Assembly: GCA_023433945.1 (NCBI GenBank)
Contig: JAEYTP010000153.1
Span: 1 to 8,405 of the forward strand
Origin: Bacillota bacterium
GTDB taxonomy: Bacteria > Bacillota > Clostridia > Acetivibrionales > DSM-1351
DNA length: 8,405 bases
Direction of reading: 5' to 3'
Made by a program: the position numbers and the translations under genes. The notes beneath the pieces were generated by a model, which worked only from the letters and a program-made list of their open reading frames with translations, ran no database searches and was not told the DNA's origin. Shown here piece after piece: positions 1-5,424 of this stretch. Positions within the stretch are counted from its first letter, which is position 1; the number at the start of each line of letters is the position of its first letter.

Positions 1-99
1 CGGTATCTTAATATTTGCCTGTCTTGCTGCCTCCAAGATAGTAATGTCTTTTGCAACTTGCATCTTCTTACCATCTATCGTTATATTAACCATTTCCAT
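1..99 (-). CDS. hydA: [FeFe] hydrogenase catalytic subunit HydA, N-terminal fragment
   Basis: Only the first 33 codons are present; the gene leaves the window at base 1 with the frame open. The residues begin MEMVNITIDGKKMQVAKD and continue ITILEAARQANIKIP. This is the start of the NuoG-type [2Fe-2S] plant-ferredoxin-like domain that opens clostridial [FeFe] hydrogenases, where short beta strands precede an ILEAAR helix. The family carries further FeS clusters and a C-terminal H-cluster that reduces protons to H2 in the cytoplasm; none of that part is visible. I chose the ATG at 99. The ribosome site at 111-116 lies 11 bases from it but 17 bases from the second ATG at 93. The gene follows the NuoF-like gene by 17 bases, and the ribosome site directly abuts that gene's stop codon, so the two are co-transcribed. 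The identity rests on this short sequence plus the operon context. Confidence 0.85.
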   Translation of the reverse strand, partial: MEMVNITIDGKKMQVAKDITILEAARQANIKIP

Positions 100-110
100 A
101 ATAGCACTCT

Positions 111-116
111 CCTCCC
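111..116 (-). promoter_or_regulatory. Ribosome binding site of hydA abutting the upstream stop codon
   Basis: On the minus strand GGGAGG follows immediately after the TAA that ends the NuoF-like gene (117-119). It sits 11 bases before the ATG at 99 and favours that start over the second ATG at 93. The tight packing suggests ribosomes finishing the flavoprotein gene help initiate hydA. Confidence 0.7.
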
Positions 117-1913
117 TTATTTCTTTACTATTGCTTTAAATGGACACTTGTCAATACATGCACCACACTTCAAGCACTTAGCTGAATCAATCTTGAATAC
201 TTCCTTGCCTTTTTCGCCGCTGATACAGTTTGCAGGACATACCTTTGTACAAAGTCCACACTTTTTACACTTATCTTCGAGAACTACGAAGTTAAGCATT
301 GATTTACAAACACCAGCCGGGCATTTCTTATCAGTTACGTGTGCTACATATTCATCCCTGAAATATCTGAGAGTACTGAGTACTGGATTTGGAGCAGTCT
401 GTCCCAAGCCGCACAATGCTGACGCCTTAATATTCTTTGCAAGAACTTCCAGCTTATCAAGATCAGCTAATTCACCCTTACCTTCAGTAATTCTATCCAG
501 AATTTCATACATTCTCTTCGTTCCAATTCTACATGGAGGGCACTTCCCGCAGGATTCATCAACAGTAAATTCCAAGAAGAATTTAGCTATATCAACCATA
601 CAGTTGTCCTCATCCATAACAATAAGTCCGCCTGAACCCATCATGGAGCCTAGCTGAATGAGTGAATCGTAGTCAATAGGTGTGTCTAAATGCTCTGATG
701 GAATACATCCGCCTGAAGGTCCACCTGTCTGAGCAGCCTTAAACTTCTTGCCGTTTGGAATGCCTCCGCCAATATCATATACAACTTCTCTTAACGTAGT
801 ACCCATTGGTACCTCAACAAGGCCTGTGTTGTTGATCTTTCCACCCAAAGCAAATACTTTTGTTCCTTTGCTCTTCTCAGTACCAATACTAGAGAACCAA
901 TCAGCGCCCTTGAGAATAATTACTGGTATATTTGCATAGGTTTCAACGTTATTTAGAATTGTTGGCTTTTGCCATAATCCCTTAACTGCTGGGAAAGGAG
1001 GTCTTGGTCTTGGTTCACCTCTGTGACCTTCAATTGACGTCATTAGGGCAGTTTCTTCTCCACACACGAAAGCTCCTGCTCCAAGTCTTATTTCAAGGTC
1101 AAATTTAAAACCAGTTCCCATAATATTATCTCCTAAGAGACCATACTCCTTGGCTTGCTTTATTGCGATTTCAAGTCTCTTAACAGCTATTGGGTATTCA
1201 GCTCTAACATATACATACCCCTGATCAGCACCAATAGCATAACCTGCTATCGCCATCGCTTCAATCAAAGTATGTGGATCTCCCTCAAGAACAGATCTAT
1301 CCATGAAAGCTCCAGGATCTCCTTCATCAGCATTACAGCAGACATATTTCTGTTCGTTTACCTGTTTTGCAGCAAATTCCCACTTAAGACCTGTTGGGAA
1401 GCCTCCGCCCCCTCTGCCCCTTAATCCTGACTTCTTCATAATGTCTATTACATCCTGAGGTTGCATTTCAGTCAGTACCTTTTCAAGCGCTAGATAACCA
1501 TCAAAAGCTATGTATTCATCAATATTTTCAGGGTTTATAGCTCCACAATTTCTAAGAGCAATTCTCATCTGTCTTGTAAAGAAGTCAATTCCATCAAGAT
1601 TCTTCGCTATATCCTCTGACTCTTTGTCACCTGCTAACAATCTCTTGACAACACGACCCTTTAGCAGATGTTCTTCAACAATTTCCTTCACGTCTGAAAC
1701 CTGAACCATAGTGTACATTGCACCCTCAGGGTACACTACAAGTATTGGTCCTTCAGCACATAGACCAAAGCAACCGGTCTTAACAATCTGTACTTCATTC
1801 TCTAATTTATTCTCTTTTAATTTCAATTCTAATTCATCCATTATCTTCAAAGAATTTGAAGACGTACATCCGGTACCCGCACAAACTAGAACATGAGCTC
1901 TATATATTTGCAT
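117..1913 (-). CDS. hydB: NADH-binding flavoprotein subunit of bifurcating [FeFe] hydrogenase (HydB/NuoF-like)
   Basis: This 598-residue protein is the NAD(H)/FMN subunit of a cytoplasmic multimeric [FeFe] hydrogenase. In characterised HydABC enzymes it lets NADH and reduced ferredoxin be oxidised together to make H2. Domains in order: a thioredoxin-fold [2Fe-2S] domain (about 1-95) with Cys11, Cys16, Cys48 and Cys52; the NuoF 51-kDa core with the FMN/NADH glycine loop GLRGRGGGGFPTG at 163-175 and NADEGDPGAFMDR at 194-206; an SLBB-like segment near 350-400; a [4Fe-4S] site with Cys455, Cys458, Cys461 and Cys501; and a C-terminal two-cluster ferredoxin with Cys549/552/555/559 and Cys580/583/586/590. 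This is the HydB layout, longer at both ends than respiratory NuoF. Cys531 and Cys536 are additional. The ATG at 1913 has AAGGAGG (1924-1930) 10 bases upstream. It lies 41 bases after the small ferredoxin gene and just before hydA. Confidence 0.95.
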   Translation of the reverse strand: MQIYRAHVLVCAGTGCTSSNSLKIMDELELKLKENKLENEVQIVKTGCFGLCAEGPILVVYPEGAMYTMVQVSDVKEIVEEHLLKGRVVKRLLAGDKESEDIAKNLDGIDFFTRQMRIALRNCGAINPENIDEYIAFDGYLALEKVLTEMQPQDVIDIMKKSGLRGRGGGGFPTGLKWEFAAKQVNEQKYVCCNADEGDPGAFMDRSVLEGDPHTLIEAMAIAGYAIGADQGYVYVRAEYPIAVKRLEIAIKQAKEYGLLGDNIMGTGFKFDLEIRLGAGAFVCGEETALMTSIEGHRGEPRPRPPFPAVKGLWQKPTILNNVETYANIPVIILKGADWFSSIGTEKSKGTKVFALGGKINNTGLVEVPMGTTLREVVYDIGGGIPNGKKFKAAQTGGPSGGCIPSEHLDTPIDYDSLIQLGSMMGSGGLIVMDEDNCMVDIAKFFLEFTVDESCGKCPPCRIGTKRMYEILDRITEGKGELADLDKLEVLAKNIKASALCGLGQTAPNPVLSTLRYFRDEYVAHVTDKKCPAGVCKSMLNFVVLEDKCKKCGLCTKVCPANCISGEKGKEVFKIDSAKCLKCGACIDKCPFKAIVKK

Positions 1914-1954
1914 TTATTAAAAACCTCCTTACAATAATTAGTTATATCCTGATA

Positions 1955-2326
1955 TTATTGTTGTTCTGCAGCACCAATAGTCAAATCAGTGCAAACCTTA
2001 CCGTTTACCAGATGCTCAGCAACTATTCTTACAGCCTTTTCAGGAGTCATTTTAACATAGGTTACCTTTGAACCCTCTGGATCATAAACCTCAACAATTG
2101 GTTCAAGACGACATACACCAACACATCCTGTCATAGATACGGTAATATTATTAAGATTTCTCTTCTTAATTTCTTCCAAGAATGCACTCATTACAGGTCT
2201 AGCCCCTGCAGCAATGCCACATGTAGCCATACCAACAACTACTCTCATTCCGTCTTTGTTAGACCTTAGAGAAATATTATTAAGAGTCTTTCTTCTTATT
2301 TCTTCTAATTCAGCAATCGACTTCAT
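1955..2326 (-). CDS. Small thioredoxin-fold [2Fe-2S] ferredoxin-like protein of the hydrogenase operon
   Basis: This 123-residue soluble protein has the thioredoxin-like [2Fe-2S] ferredoxin fold. Visible cysteines are Cys36 (in MATCGIAAGARP), Cys68 and Cys72 (TGCVGVC), and Cys112. The canonical family uses four ligands, as a C-x4-C pair and a C-x3-C pair. Here the first pair shows only one cysteine, so cluster binding may be incomplete or may use another ligand. Such a protein is usual between the ATPase-like and NuoF-like genes in clostridial hyd operons, where it is thought to be an electron-transfer or accessory subunit. Residues 66-111 resemble the N-terminal domain of the neighbouring NuoF-like protein. 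The start is the ATG at 2326, with GGAGG 8 bases upstream. A longer frame opens with TTG at 2341 but would place this Shine-Dalgarno sequence inside the coding region. The gene overlaps the end of the upstream ATPase-like gene by 17 bases, which suggests translational coupling. Confidence 0.88.
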   Translation of the reverse strand: MKSIAELEEIRRKTLNNISLRSNKDGMRVVVGMATCGIAAGARPVMSAFLEEIKKRNLNNITVSMTGCVGVCRLEPIVEVYDPEGSKVTYVKMTPEKAVRIVAEHLVNGKVCTDLTIGAAEQQ

Positions 2327-2873
2327 TAAGCACACCTCCAAAAATATTCTTTATTCCTTCATCAATATAAGCTTTTATCCAATCAAGTACTGTTATCTCA
2401 TTTATTGGAACACCATTTAGTGTTTTATTCAATTCATCGGTATCGACTATAAAAATACCTTTTGAACCAGATAAAATTAGTTTGAAATTAATTGTGGTAT
2501 TTGAGGCTATCAATATCCTCATAGATTCTGAAATATCACCTAAGGGAATCCTGTCGATATTGTTTATTTCAAAGCTAGCAAATACTTTGGTGCCTTTATG
2601 TTTAACAGAACTTATTTCAAAATTCCCGTTGCACCTGTTTGCTGAGTCTTTTAGCATAGGTAATCCAAGTCCAACTTTTCTGGTAGTCCTTGATGTAACA
2701 AACGGGTCGGAGACTTTTCGAGTATAATCCTTTTCCATACCAGAGCCATTATCATCTACTATGAACTCCAAAAAGCCTTCATTTGTTACGTTTAGAGTGA
2801 TAGTGATATTTTTCGCCAGTGCTGAAACGGAATTTTGAGCAATATCTAAAAGATGTTGCGATAAGTCTCTCAT
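2310..2873 (-). CDS. Stand-alone HATPase-fold (GHKL) protein of the hydrogenase operon
   Basis: This 187-residue protein begins directly with a histidine-kinase-type ATP-binding fold. The N-box is around Asn14 (DIAQNS), the G1 box is VDDNGSGM at 39-46 and the G2 box is VGLGLPM at 67-73. No dimerisation/phosphoacceptor domain, sensor domain or membrane segment is present, so it is not an ordinary sensor kinase. His7 lies in the N-terminal helix; my recollection is that homologues carry an LSLHILDI-type motif there. Residues about 105-187 form a separate C-terminal region I cannot assign. The same gene type occupies this place in hyd operons of related clostridia, but its function is unknown. 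A regulatory, anti-sigma-like or maturation role is possible. The ATG at 2873 has AAGGA a short way upstream, and the gap from the NuoE-like gene is 20 bases. Its 3' end contains the ribosome site and start of the small ferredoxin gene. Confidence 0.85.
   Translation of the reverse strand: MRDLSQHLLDIAQNSVSALAKNITITLNVTNEGFLEFIVDDNGSGMEKDYTRKVSDPFVTSRTTRKVGLGLPMLKDSANRCNGNFEISSVKHKGTKVFASFEINNIDRIPLGDISESMRILIASNTTINFKLILSGSKGIFIVDTDELNKTLNGVPINEITVLDWIKAYIDEGIKNIFGGVLNEVDC
2335..2339 (-). promoter_or_regulatory. Ribosome binding site of the small ferredoxin, inside the upstream gene
   Basis: GGAGG on the minus strand lies 8 bases before the ATG at 2326 and is read as Gly-Gly codons near the end of the HATPase-fold gene. 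It decides the ferredoxin start at 2326 over the TTG at 2341. Confidence 0.75.
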
Positions 2874-2893
2874 AATTTATTCCTTTTTTATGC

Positions 2894-3388
2894 TTATAGA
2901 TTCTTATACTGGTCGATAATGCCCTTTACGTCATCGGGAACTAATCTTCCATGGACGTCTTCATTTATCATTATTACGGGAGCTAATCCACATGCACCTA
3001 TACATCTACATGCTTCTAGTGAGAATTTGCCATCTTCTGTGCATTGACCTACTTCAATGCCTAATGCTTCTTTAAACTTGTCCAAAATGCTTCCGGAACC
3101 CTTAACATAACAAGCAGTCCCCATACATACACTAATGTTGAAGCGACCCTTTGGATTTAATGAGAATTGAGTATAGAAAGTAACTACTCCGTAGATTTCA
3201 GCAAGTGACACATTTAAGTCCTCACTTATTTTCTTTAATACCTCTTTTGGTAAGTAGCCATATAATACCTGTGTTTCGTGTAATACTGGGATTAGTGCAC
3301 CTTTAGTGTCCTTATACTTCTCAATAATTTTATTGAGCTCTAAGGCATTTTCGTCTACACAACCGCAGCAGCACTTGTTTTCACTCAT
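2894..3388 (-). CDS. hydC: NuoE-like [2Fe-2S] subunit of bifurcating [FeFe] hydrogenase (HydC-like)
   Basis: This 164-residue protein is the 24-kDa (NuoE) subunit of the NAD-linked hydrogenase. It passes electrons between the flavoprotein and the other subunits. An N-terminal helical part (about 11-70, with HETQVLYGYLP and EIYGVVTFYTQF) precedes the thioredoxin-fold domain. The four cluster ligands are visible as Cys88 and Cys93 (CMGTAC) and Cys129 and Cys133 (CIGAC). An unusual cysteine cluster, CCCGC, lies at residues 6-10. The start is the ATG at 3388 with AGGAGG 9 bases upstream. The open frame extends to a TTG at 3475, but that codon lies within the -35 box of the promoter, so the longer product is rejected. 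This is the first gene of the operon. It is followed after 20 bases by the HATPase-fold gene and is probably controlled by Rex through operators between 3418 and 3456. Confidence 0.93.
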   Translation of the reverse strand: MSENKCCCGCVDENALELNKIIEKYKDTKGALIPVLHETQVLYGYLPKEVLKKISEDLNVSLAEIYGVVTFYTQFSLNPKGRFNISVCMGTACYVKGSGSILDKFKEALGIEVGQCTEDGKFSLEACRCIGACGLAPVIMINEDVHGRLVPDDVKGIIDQYKNL

Positions 3389-3397
3389 TAAATAAGA

Positions 3398-3403
3398 CCT
3401 CCT
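3398..3403 (-). promoter_or_regulatory. Ribosome binding site deciding the NuoE-like start
   Basis: AGGAGG on the minus strand is 9 bases before the ATG at 3388. It rules against the upstream TTG start at 3475, which has no comparable site and sits in the promoter. Confidence 0.8.
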
Positions 3404-3417
3404 TTTTTTAGAAAAAA

Positions 3418-3435
3418 CTGTTAATACTTTCACAA
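3418..3435 (-). promoter_or_regulatory. Candidate Rex operator 2 (downstream of the promoter)
   Basis: The minus strand reads TTGTGAAAGTATTAACAG. Against the known Rex consensus TTGTTAA-N4-TTAACAA it matches 12 of 14 fixed positions. It lies about 5 to 23 bases past the predicted transcription start, where a bound repressor would block elongation or initiation. Its centre is 21 bp, two helical turns, from the centre of the first operator. The assignment comes from motif matching by eye. Confidence 0.65.
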
Positions 3436-3438
3436 TAT

Positions 3439-3456
3439 TCGTTAATATTATAACAA
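3439..3456 (-). promoter_or_regulatory. Candidate Rex operator 1 (overlapping the -10 box)
   Basis: The minus strand reads TTGTTATAATATTAACGA, matching TTGTTAA-N4-TTAACAA at 12 of 14 fixed positions. The site fully contains the TATAAT box of the hydrogenase promoter, so Rex bound here would exclude RNA polymerase. Rex is released by NADH, which fits control of an NADH-consuming hydrogenase. Part of the match is shared with the -10 box and so is less informative on its own. Confidence 0.68.
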
Positions 3457-3475
3457 ATAATTGTATTTTATTCAA
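3447..3475 (-). promoter_or_regulatory. Promoter of the hydrogenase operon
   Basis: The -35 box TTGAAT (3470-3475) and the -10 box TATAAT (3447-3452) are separated by 17 bases. A TG one base before the -10 makes it an extended -10 promoter. The predicted transcript start is near 3440, leaving a leader of about 50 bases before the NuoE-like ATG. It lies just downstream of the terminator that ends the preceding block. Confidence 0.75.
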
Positions 3476-3502
3476 TAATTAAATAATTAAAAAAATGCAT
3501 AT

Positions 3503-3535
3503 AAAAAAAGCACAGACTTCTCTGTGCTTTTTTTT
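3503..3535 (-). terminator. Rho-independent terminator after the DUF1292 gene
   Basis: A perfect stem AGCACAGA / TCTGTGCT with a 4-base loop (3517-3520) is flanked by seven A on one side and eight T on the other. On the minus strand the U run follows the stem directly after the DUF1292 stop at 3544, so it ends that transcript and insulates the hydrogenase promoter. The symmetry would let it work on both strands, but no plus-strand gene ends here. Confidence 0.9.
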
Positions 3536-3543
3536 ACTATTTC

Positions 3544-3828
3544 CTAGCTTTCAAAATTGTACTCGTCTTCCATTCTGGACTTGAACTCTTCAAATACTCT
3601 ATTGAGCTCATCCTCATCATCGATTGTAGAGAAAGAATCTTCTTCTTCGCTAATGTGCTCAATTTTAAGAATTACAACCTCATCAGCTTCCTCATCCTCC
3701 TGCTCGTCTATTGGAAGCAGTACAACGTATTCGTTGCCATCTAGCTCAATTGTATCCAAATGCTCAAACTCTACTTCTTCTCCGTCTTCACCTATAAGTA
3801 CTACATAATCGTCTCTTTCTTCTGTCAT
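3544..3828 (-). CDS. DUF1292 family small acidic protein (YrzB-type)
   Basis: This 94-residue, very acidic protein has a beta-rich N-terminal half and a Glu/Asp-rich tail, with no cysteines and no membrane segment. The N-terminal residues DDYVVLIGEDGEEVEFEHLD, then LDGNEYVVLLP, match the DUF1292 family, whose function is not known. In Bacillota this gene commonly follows ruvX, as it does here; the gap is 100 bases. GGAGG lies just upstream of the ATG at 3828. A possible promoter of its own sits in the gap, and a strong terminator follows 8 bases after the stop. The serine-rich frame on the opposite strand is only the mirror of its Glu/Asp codons. Confidence 0.88.
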   Translation of the reverse strand: MTEERDDYVVLIGEDGEEVEFEHLDTIELDGNEYVVLLPIDEQEDEEADEVVILKIEHISEEEDSFSTIDDEDELNRVFEEFKSRMEDEYNFES

Positions 3829-3844
3829 GGTATTACCTCCTGCA

Positions 3845-3872
3845 ATATTATATATAAACCAAGTCTATACAA
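3845..3872 (-). promoter_or_regulatory. Possible promoter of the DUF1292 gene
   Basis: In the 100-base gap after ruvX the minus strand has TTGTAT (3867-3872), a 16-base spacer and TAATAT (3845-3850). TATAAT at 3847-3852 is an alternative -10 with poorer spacing. The region is very A+T-rich, so chance matches are likely. Read-through from ruvX is the alternative. Confidence 0.35.
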
Positions 3873-3928
3873 AAGATTTATACTGTTTTTAATGATATCA
3901 TATATTTATTATGTTTTCCAATAATAAT

Positions 3929-4348
3929 TTATTTACGGCTGTATCTATCAAGATATCCCTGAAGAATGTATACAGCAGAAACTGTATCAACAATATTCTT
4001 TTTATTGGAAGCCTTAACTCCTAGCTCATTCATGGTCCTATGTGCGTATACAGTAGTAAGTCGTTCATCACTCTTGATTATTTCCAAATTTCCTAAAGCT
4101 TCAAGCTTTTTTATAAATGCGTCTGTCTTATCAGCTCTTGGTCCCCTTGTTCCATTCATATTAAGTGGGTAGCCAATAACTATTTTTGTAACCTGATATT
4201 GGTCAATAATCTCTTTTATTCTGGCAACAGCCTTGTTTATGCTCTCTTTGCAATTAACCGTTTCCAATCCTTGAGCAGTCCACCCCATTGGATCGCTAAC
4301 TGCCACTCCAATTCTAGAATCTCCATAATCTATTCCCAGTATCCGCAT
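3929..4348 (-). CDS. ruvX: RuvX/YqgF family RNase H-fold nuclease (putative pre-16S rRNA nuclease / Holliday junction resolvase)
   Basis: This 139-residue cytoplasmic protein has the normal length for the YqgF/RuvX family. In other bacteria members act in processing the 5' end of 16S rRNA, and they were originally predicted to resolve Holliday junctions. Diagnostic motifs are all present: LGIDYGDSRIGVA at 4-16 with the first catalytic Asp7, VIGYPLNMNGTRG at 57-69, DERLTT at 94-99 and DTVSAVYILQGYL at 121-133 with the last acidic residue. The start is the ATG at 4348 with GGAGG just 4 bases upstream, a short spacing. The frame can be extended to a TTG at 4363, but the Shine-Dalgarno sequence would then be coding (Gly-Gly). 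It lies 62 bases after the aldo/keto reductase gene and 100 bases before the DUF1292 gene. Confidence 0.93.
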   Translation of the reverse strand: MRILGIDYGDSRIGVAVSDPMGWTAQGLETVNCKESINKAVARIKEIIDQYQVTKIVIGYPLNMNGTRGPRADKTDAFIKKLEALGNLEIIKSDERLTTVYAHRTMNELGVKASNKKNIVDTVSAVYILQGYLDRYSRK

Positions 4349-4352
4349 AAAA

Positions 4353-4357
4353 CCTCC
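4353..4357 (-). promoter_or_regulatory. Ribosome binding site deciding the ruvX start
   Basis: GGAGG on the minus strand lies 4 bases before the ATG at 4348, closer than usual. It is the only such site near this start and argues against the TTG at 4363. Confidence 0.6.
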
Positions 4358-4410
4358 AAACAAGATTATTTAAAGAGTAAAATATATTAATTTTTATATT
4401 GCTAAATCTA

Positions 4411-5358
4411 CTAACATATCTTTATTGCAAATTGCGGACAAGCAGCACTGCAGTATCCACAAAGCACACATTTTTCATGTAGGCATTGAGCTTTGCCATC
4501 TCTGACTTCGAGCGCATTTTGACCACACCTTCTGACGCAACTGCCACAACCATCGCACCAATAATCTATGTGCAATTGTCTTGTCCTGGACATAAGTTTA
4601 TCCACCACGTCCTGTTTTGGCTTGGTTCCCTCAAATATACTTACATTCATATCTACTTCTTCTTCACACTGCATGCCTACAGCAATGCTATCCACATCAG
4701 GCTGACTTAGTATAAACCTCATGCATTCGTCATAGCTTGATACCAAGTTACCTCCCCCCAATGGCTTCATAGCAAAAACACCCTTGCCTGCACTCTTTGC
4801 AATTGAAATTGCAGTCAGCATTTGCTCGATGTTCCCATCAACTATTCCTAAACCATTCTTATTTACAATAGGATGAATAATATCTATTTCTGGCATTTCA
4901 GTGGCTGCTTCTACTACTTCTATATGGTGAGTGGAAACACCAACATACTTAATAATCCCCTTTTGTTTTGCCTCAATATAATACTCAAGAGCTTCTCTAT
5001 GCCCTCTAAGAGTTAGTCTACTCTCTTGCTCATGCATCATAAATATATCTATATAATCAATATCCATTTCTTTTCTTGCTTTTTCAATACTTTGCTCAGC
5101 GCCTTGCCTATCATAAGCATAACATTTTGCTGAGATAATTGGCTTTTGGCCTGATAGTCTTATAGCTTCTCTTATATGAGGATATGTCCCGTATAATTCG
5201 GCAGTATCAACGAAATTAATGCCCTTCTGCATTGCATATGCAATAATCTCACCACCTCTTTGGTGTGAAAGATTTGATTGCAGAGGGCCAATAATAAGCC
5301 CGCCAAAACACATTCTTGATACTAAAGGTCCTTCCTTTCCTAATCTAACTATATCCAT
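4411..5358 (-). CDS. Aldo/keto reductase with C-terminal two-cluster ferredoxin domain
   Basis: This 315-residue protein is probably a cytoplasmic oxidoreductase. Residues 1-260 form an aldo/keto reductase TIM barrel with the tetrad Asp51, Tyr56 (VDTAELYG), Lys78 and His109 (MMHE). The C-terminus is a bacterial 2[4Fe-4S] ferredoxin with Cys268/271/274/278 and Cys297/300/303/307, plus extra cysteines at 292 and 315. Such fusions are frequent in clostridia, but their substrates are mostly unknown. The ferredoxin part suggests electrons can be exchanged with ferredoxin as well as, or instead of, NAD(P)H. Among in-frame GTG, ATG and ATG codons (5370, 5364, 5358) I chose the ATG at 5358, which places AGGTGG 8 bases upstream. 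It sits between ireB and ruvX, genes that are normally neighbours. A hairpin separates it from ireB and I see no strong promoter of its own. Confidence 0.9.
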   Translation of the reverse strand: MDIVRLGKEGPLVSRMCFGGLIIGPLQSNLSHQRGGEIIAYAMQKGINFVDTAELYGTYPHIREAIRLSGQKPIISAKCYAYDRQGAEQSIEKARKEMDIDYIDIFMMHEQESRLTLRGHREALEYYIEAKQKGIIKYVGVSTHHIEVVEAATEMPEIDIIHPIVNKNGLGIVDGNIEQMLTAISIAKSAGKGVFAMKPLGGGNLVSSYDECMRFILSQPDVDSIAVGMQCEEEVDMNVSIFEGTKPKQDVVDKLMSRTRQLHIDYWCDGCGSCVRRCGQNALEVRDGKAQCLHEKCVLCGYCSAACPQFAIKIC

Positions 5359-5366
5359 GAACATTA

Positions 5367-5372
5367 CCACCT
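5367..5372 (-). promoter_or_regulatory. Ribosome binding site of the aldo/keto reductase gene
   Basis: AGGTGG on the minus strand is 8 bases before the ATG at 5358 but only 2 bases before the ATG at 5364, and it overlaps the GTG at 5370. It therefore selects 5358. Confidence 0.6.
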
Positions 5373-5390
5373 AAAATTTATGATAAACTA

Positions 5391-5414
5391 AAGGCACTCA
5401 TTAAAGAGTGCCTT
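5391..5414 (-). terminator. Hairpin after ireB, probable weak terminator
   Basis: A perfect 9-bp stem AAGGCACTC / GAGTGCCTT with a 6-base loop (5400-5405) begins 11 bases after the ireB stop. On the minus strand it is followed by TTTAGTTTAT, a broken U run, so termination may be partial. That would let some transcripts continue into the aldo/keto reductase gene, which has little room for a promoter. Confidence 0.6.
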
Positions 5415-5424
5415 ATCCAACTAA

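Noticed and set aside
58..657. 199-codon open frame on the plus strand opposite the NuoF-like gene
   Set aside because: It lies wholly antisense to a strongly conserved gene, has no ribosome site and gives no recognisable protein.
3389..3475. Upstream extension of the NuoE-like protein from a TTG, giving a hydrophobic N-terminus that resembles a signal peptide
   Set aside because: The extension covers the operon promoter, both Rex-like sites and the Shine-Dalgarno sequence. The TTG itself is part of the -35 box.
3557..3808. Serine-rich open frame on the plus strand
   Set aside because: It mirrors the Glu/Asp codons of the acidic DUF1292 protein on the other strand and has no ribosome site.
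3892..3901. 10-bp palindrome ATGATATCAT in the ruvX-DUF1292 gap
   Set aside because: It is short, isolated and expected by chance in such A+T-rich sequence, and it matches no operator known to me.
4381..4400. AT-only inverted repeat between the aldo/keto reductase gene and ruvX
   Set aside because: A 6-bp stem of only A:T pairs with no U run is too weak to call a terminator.
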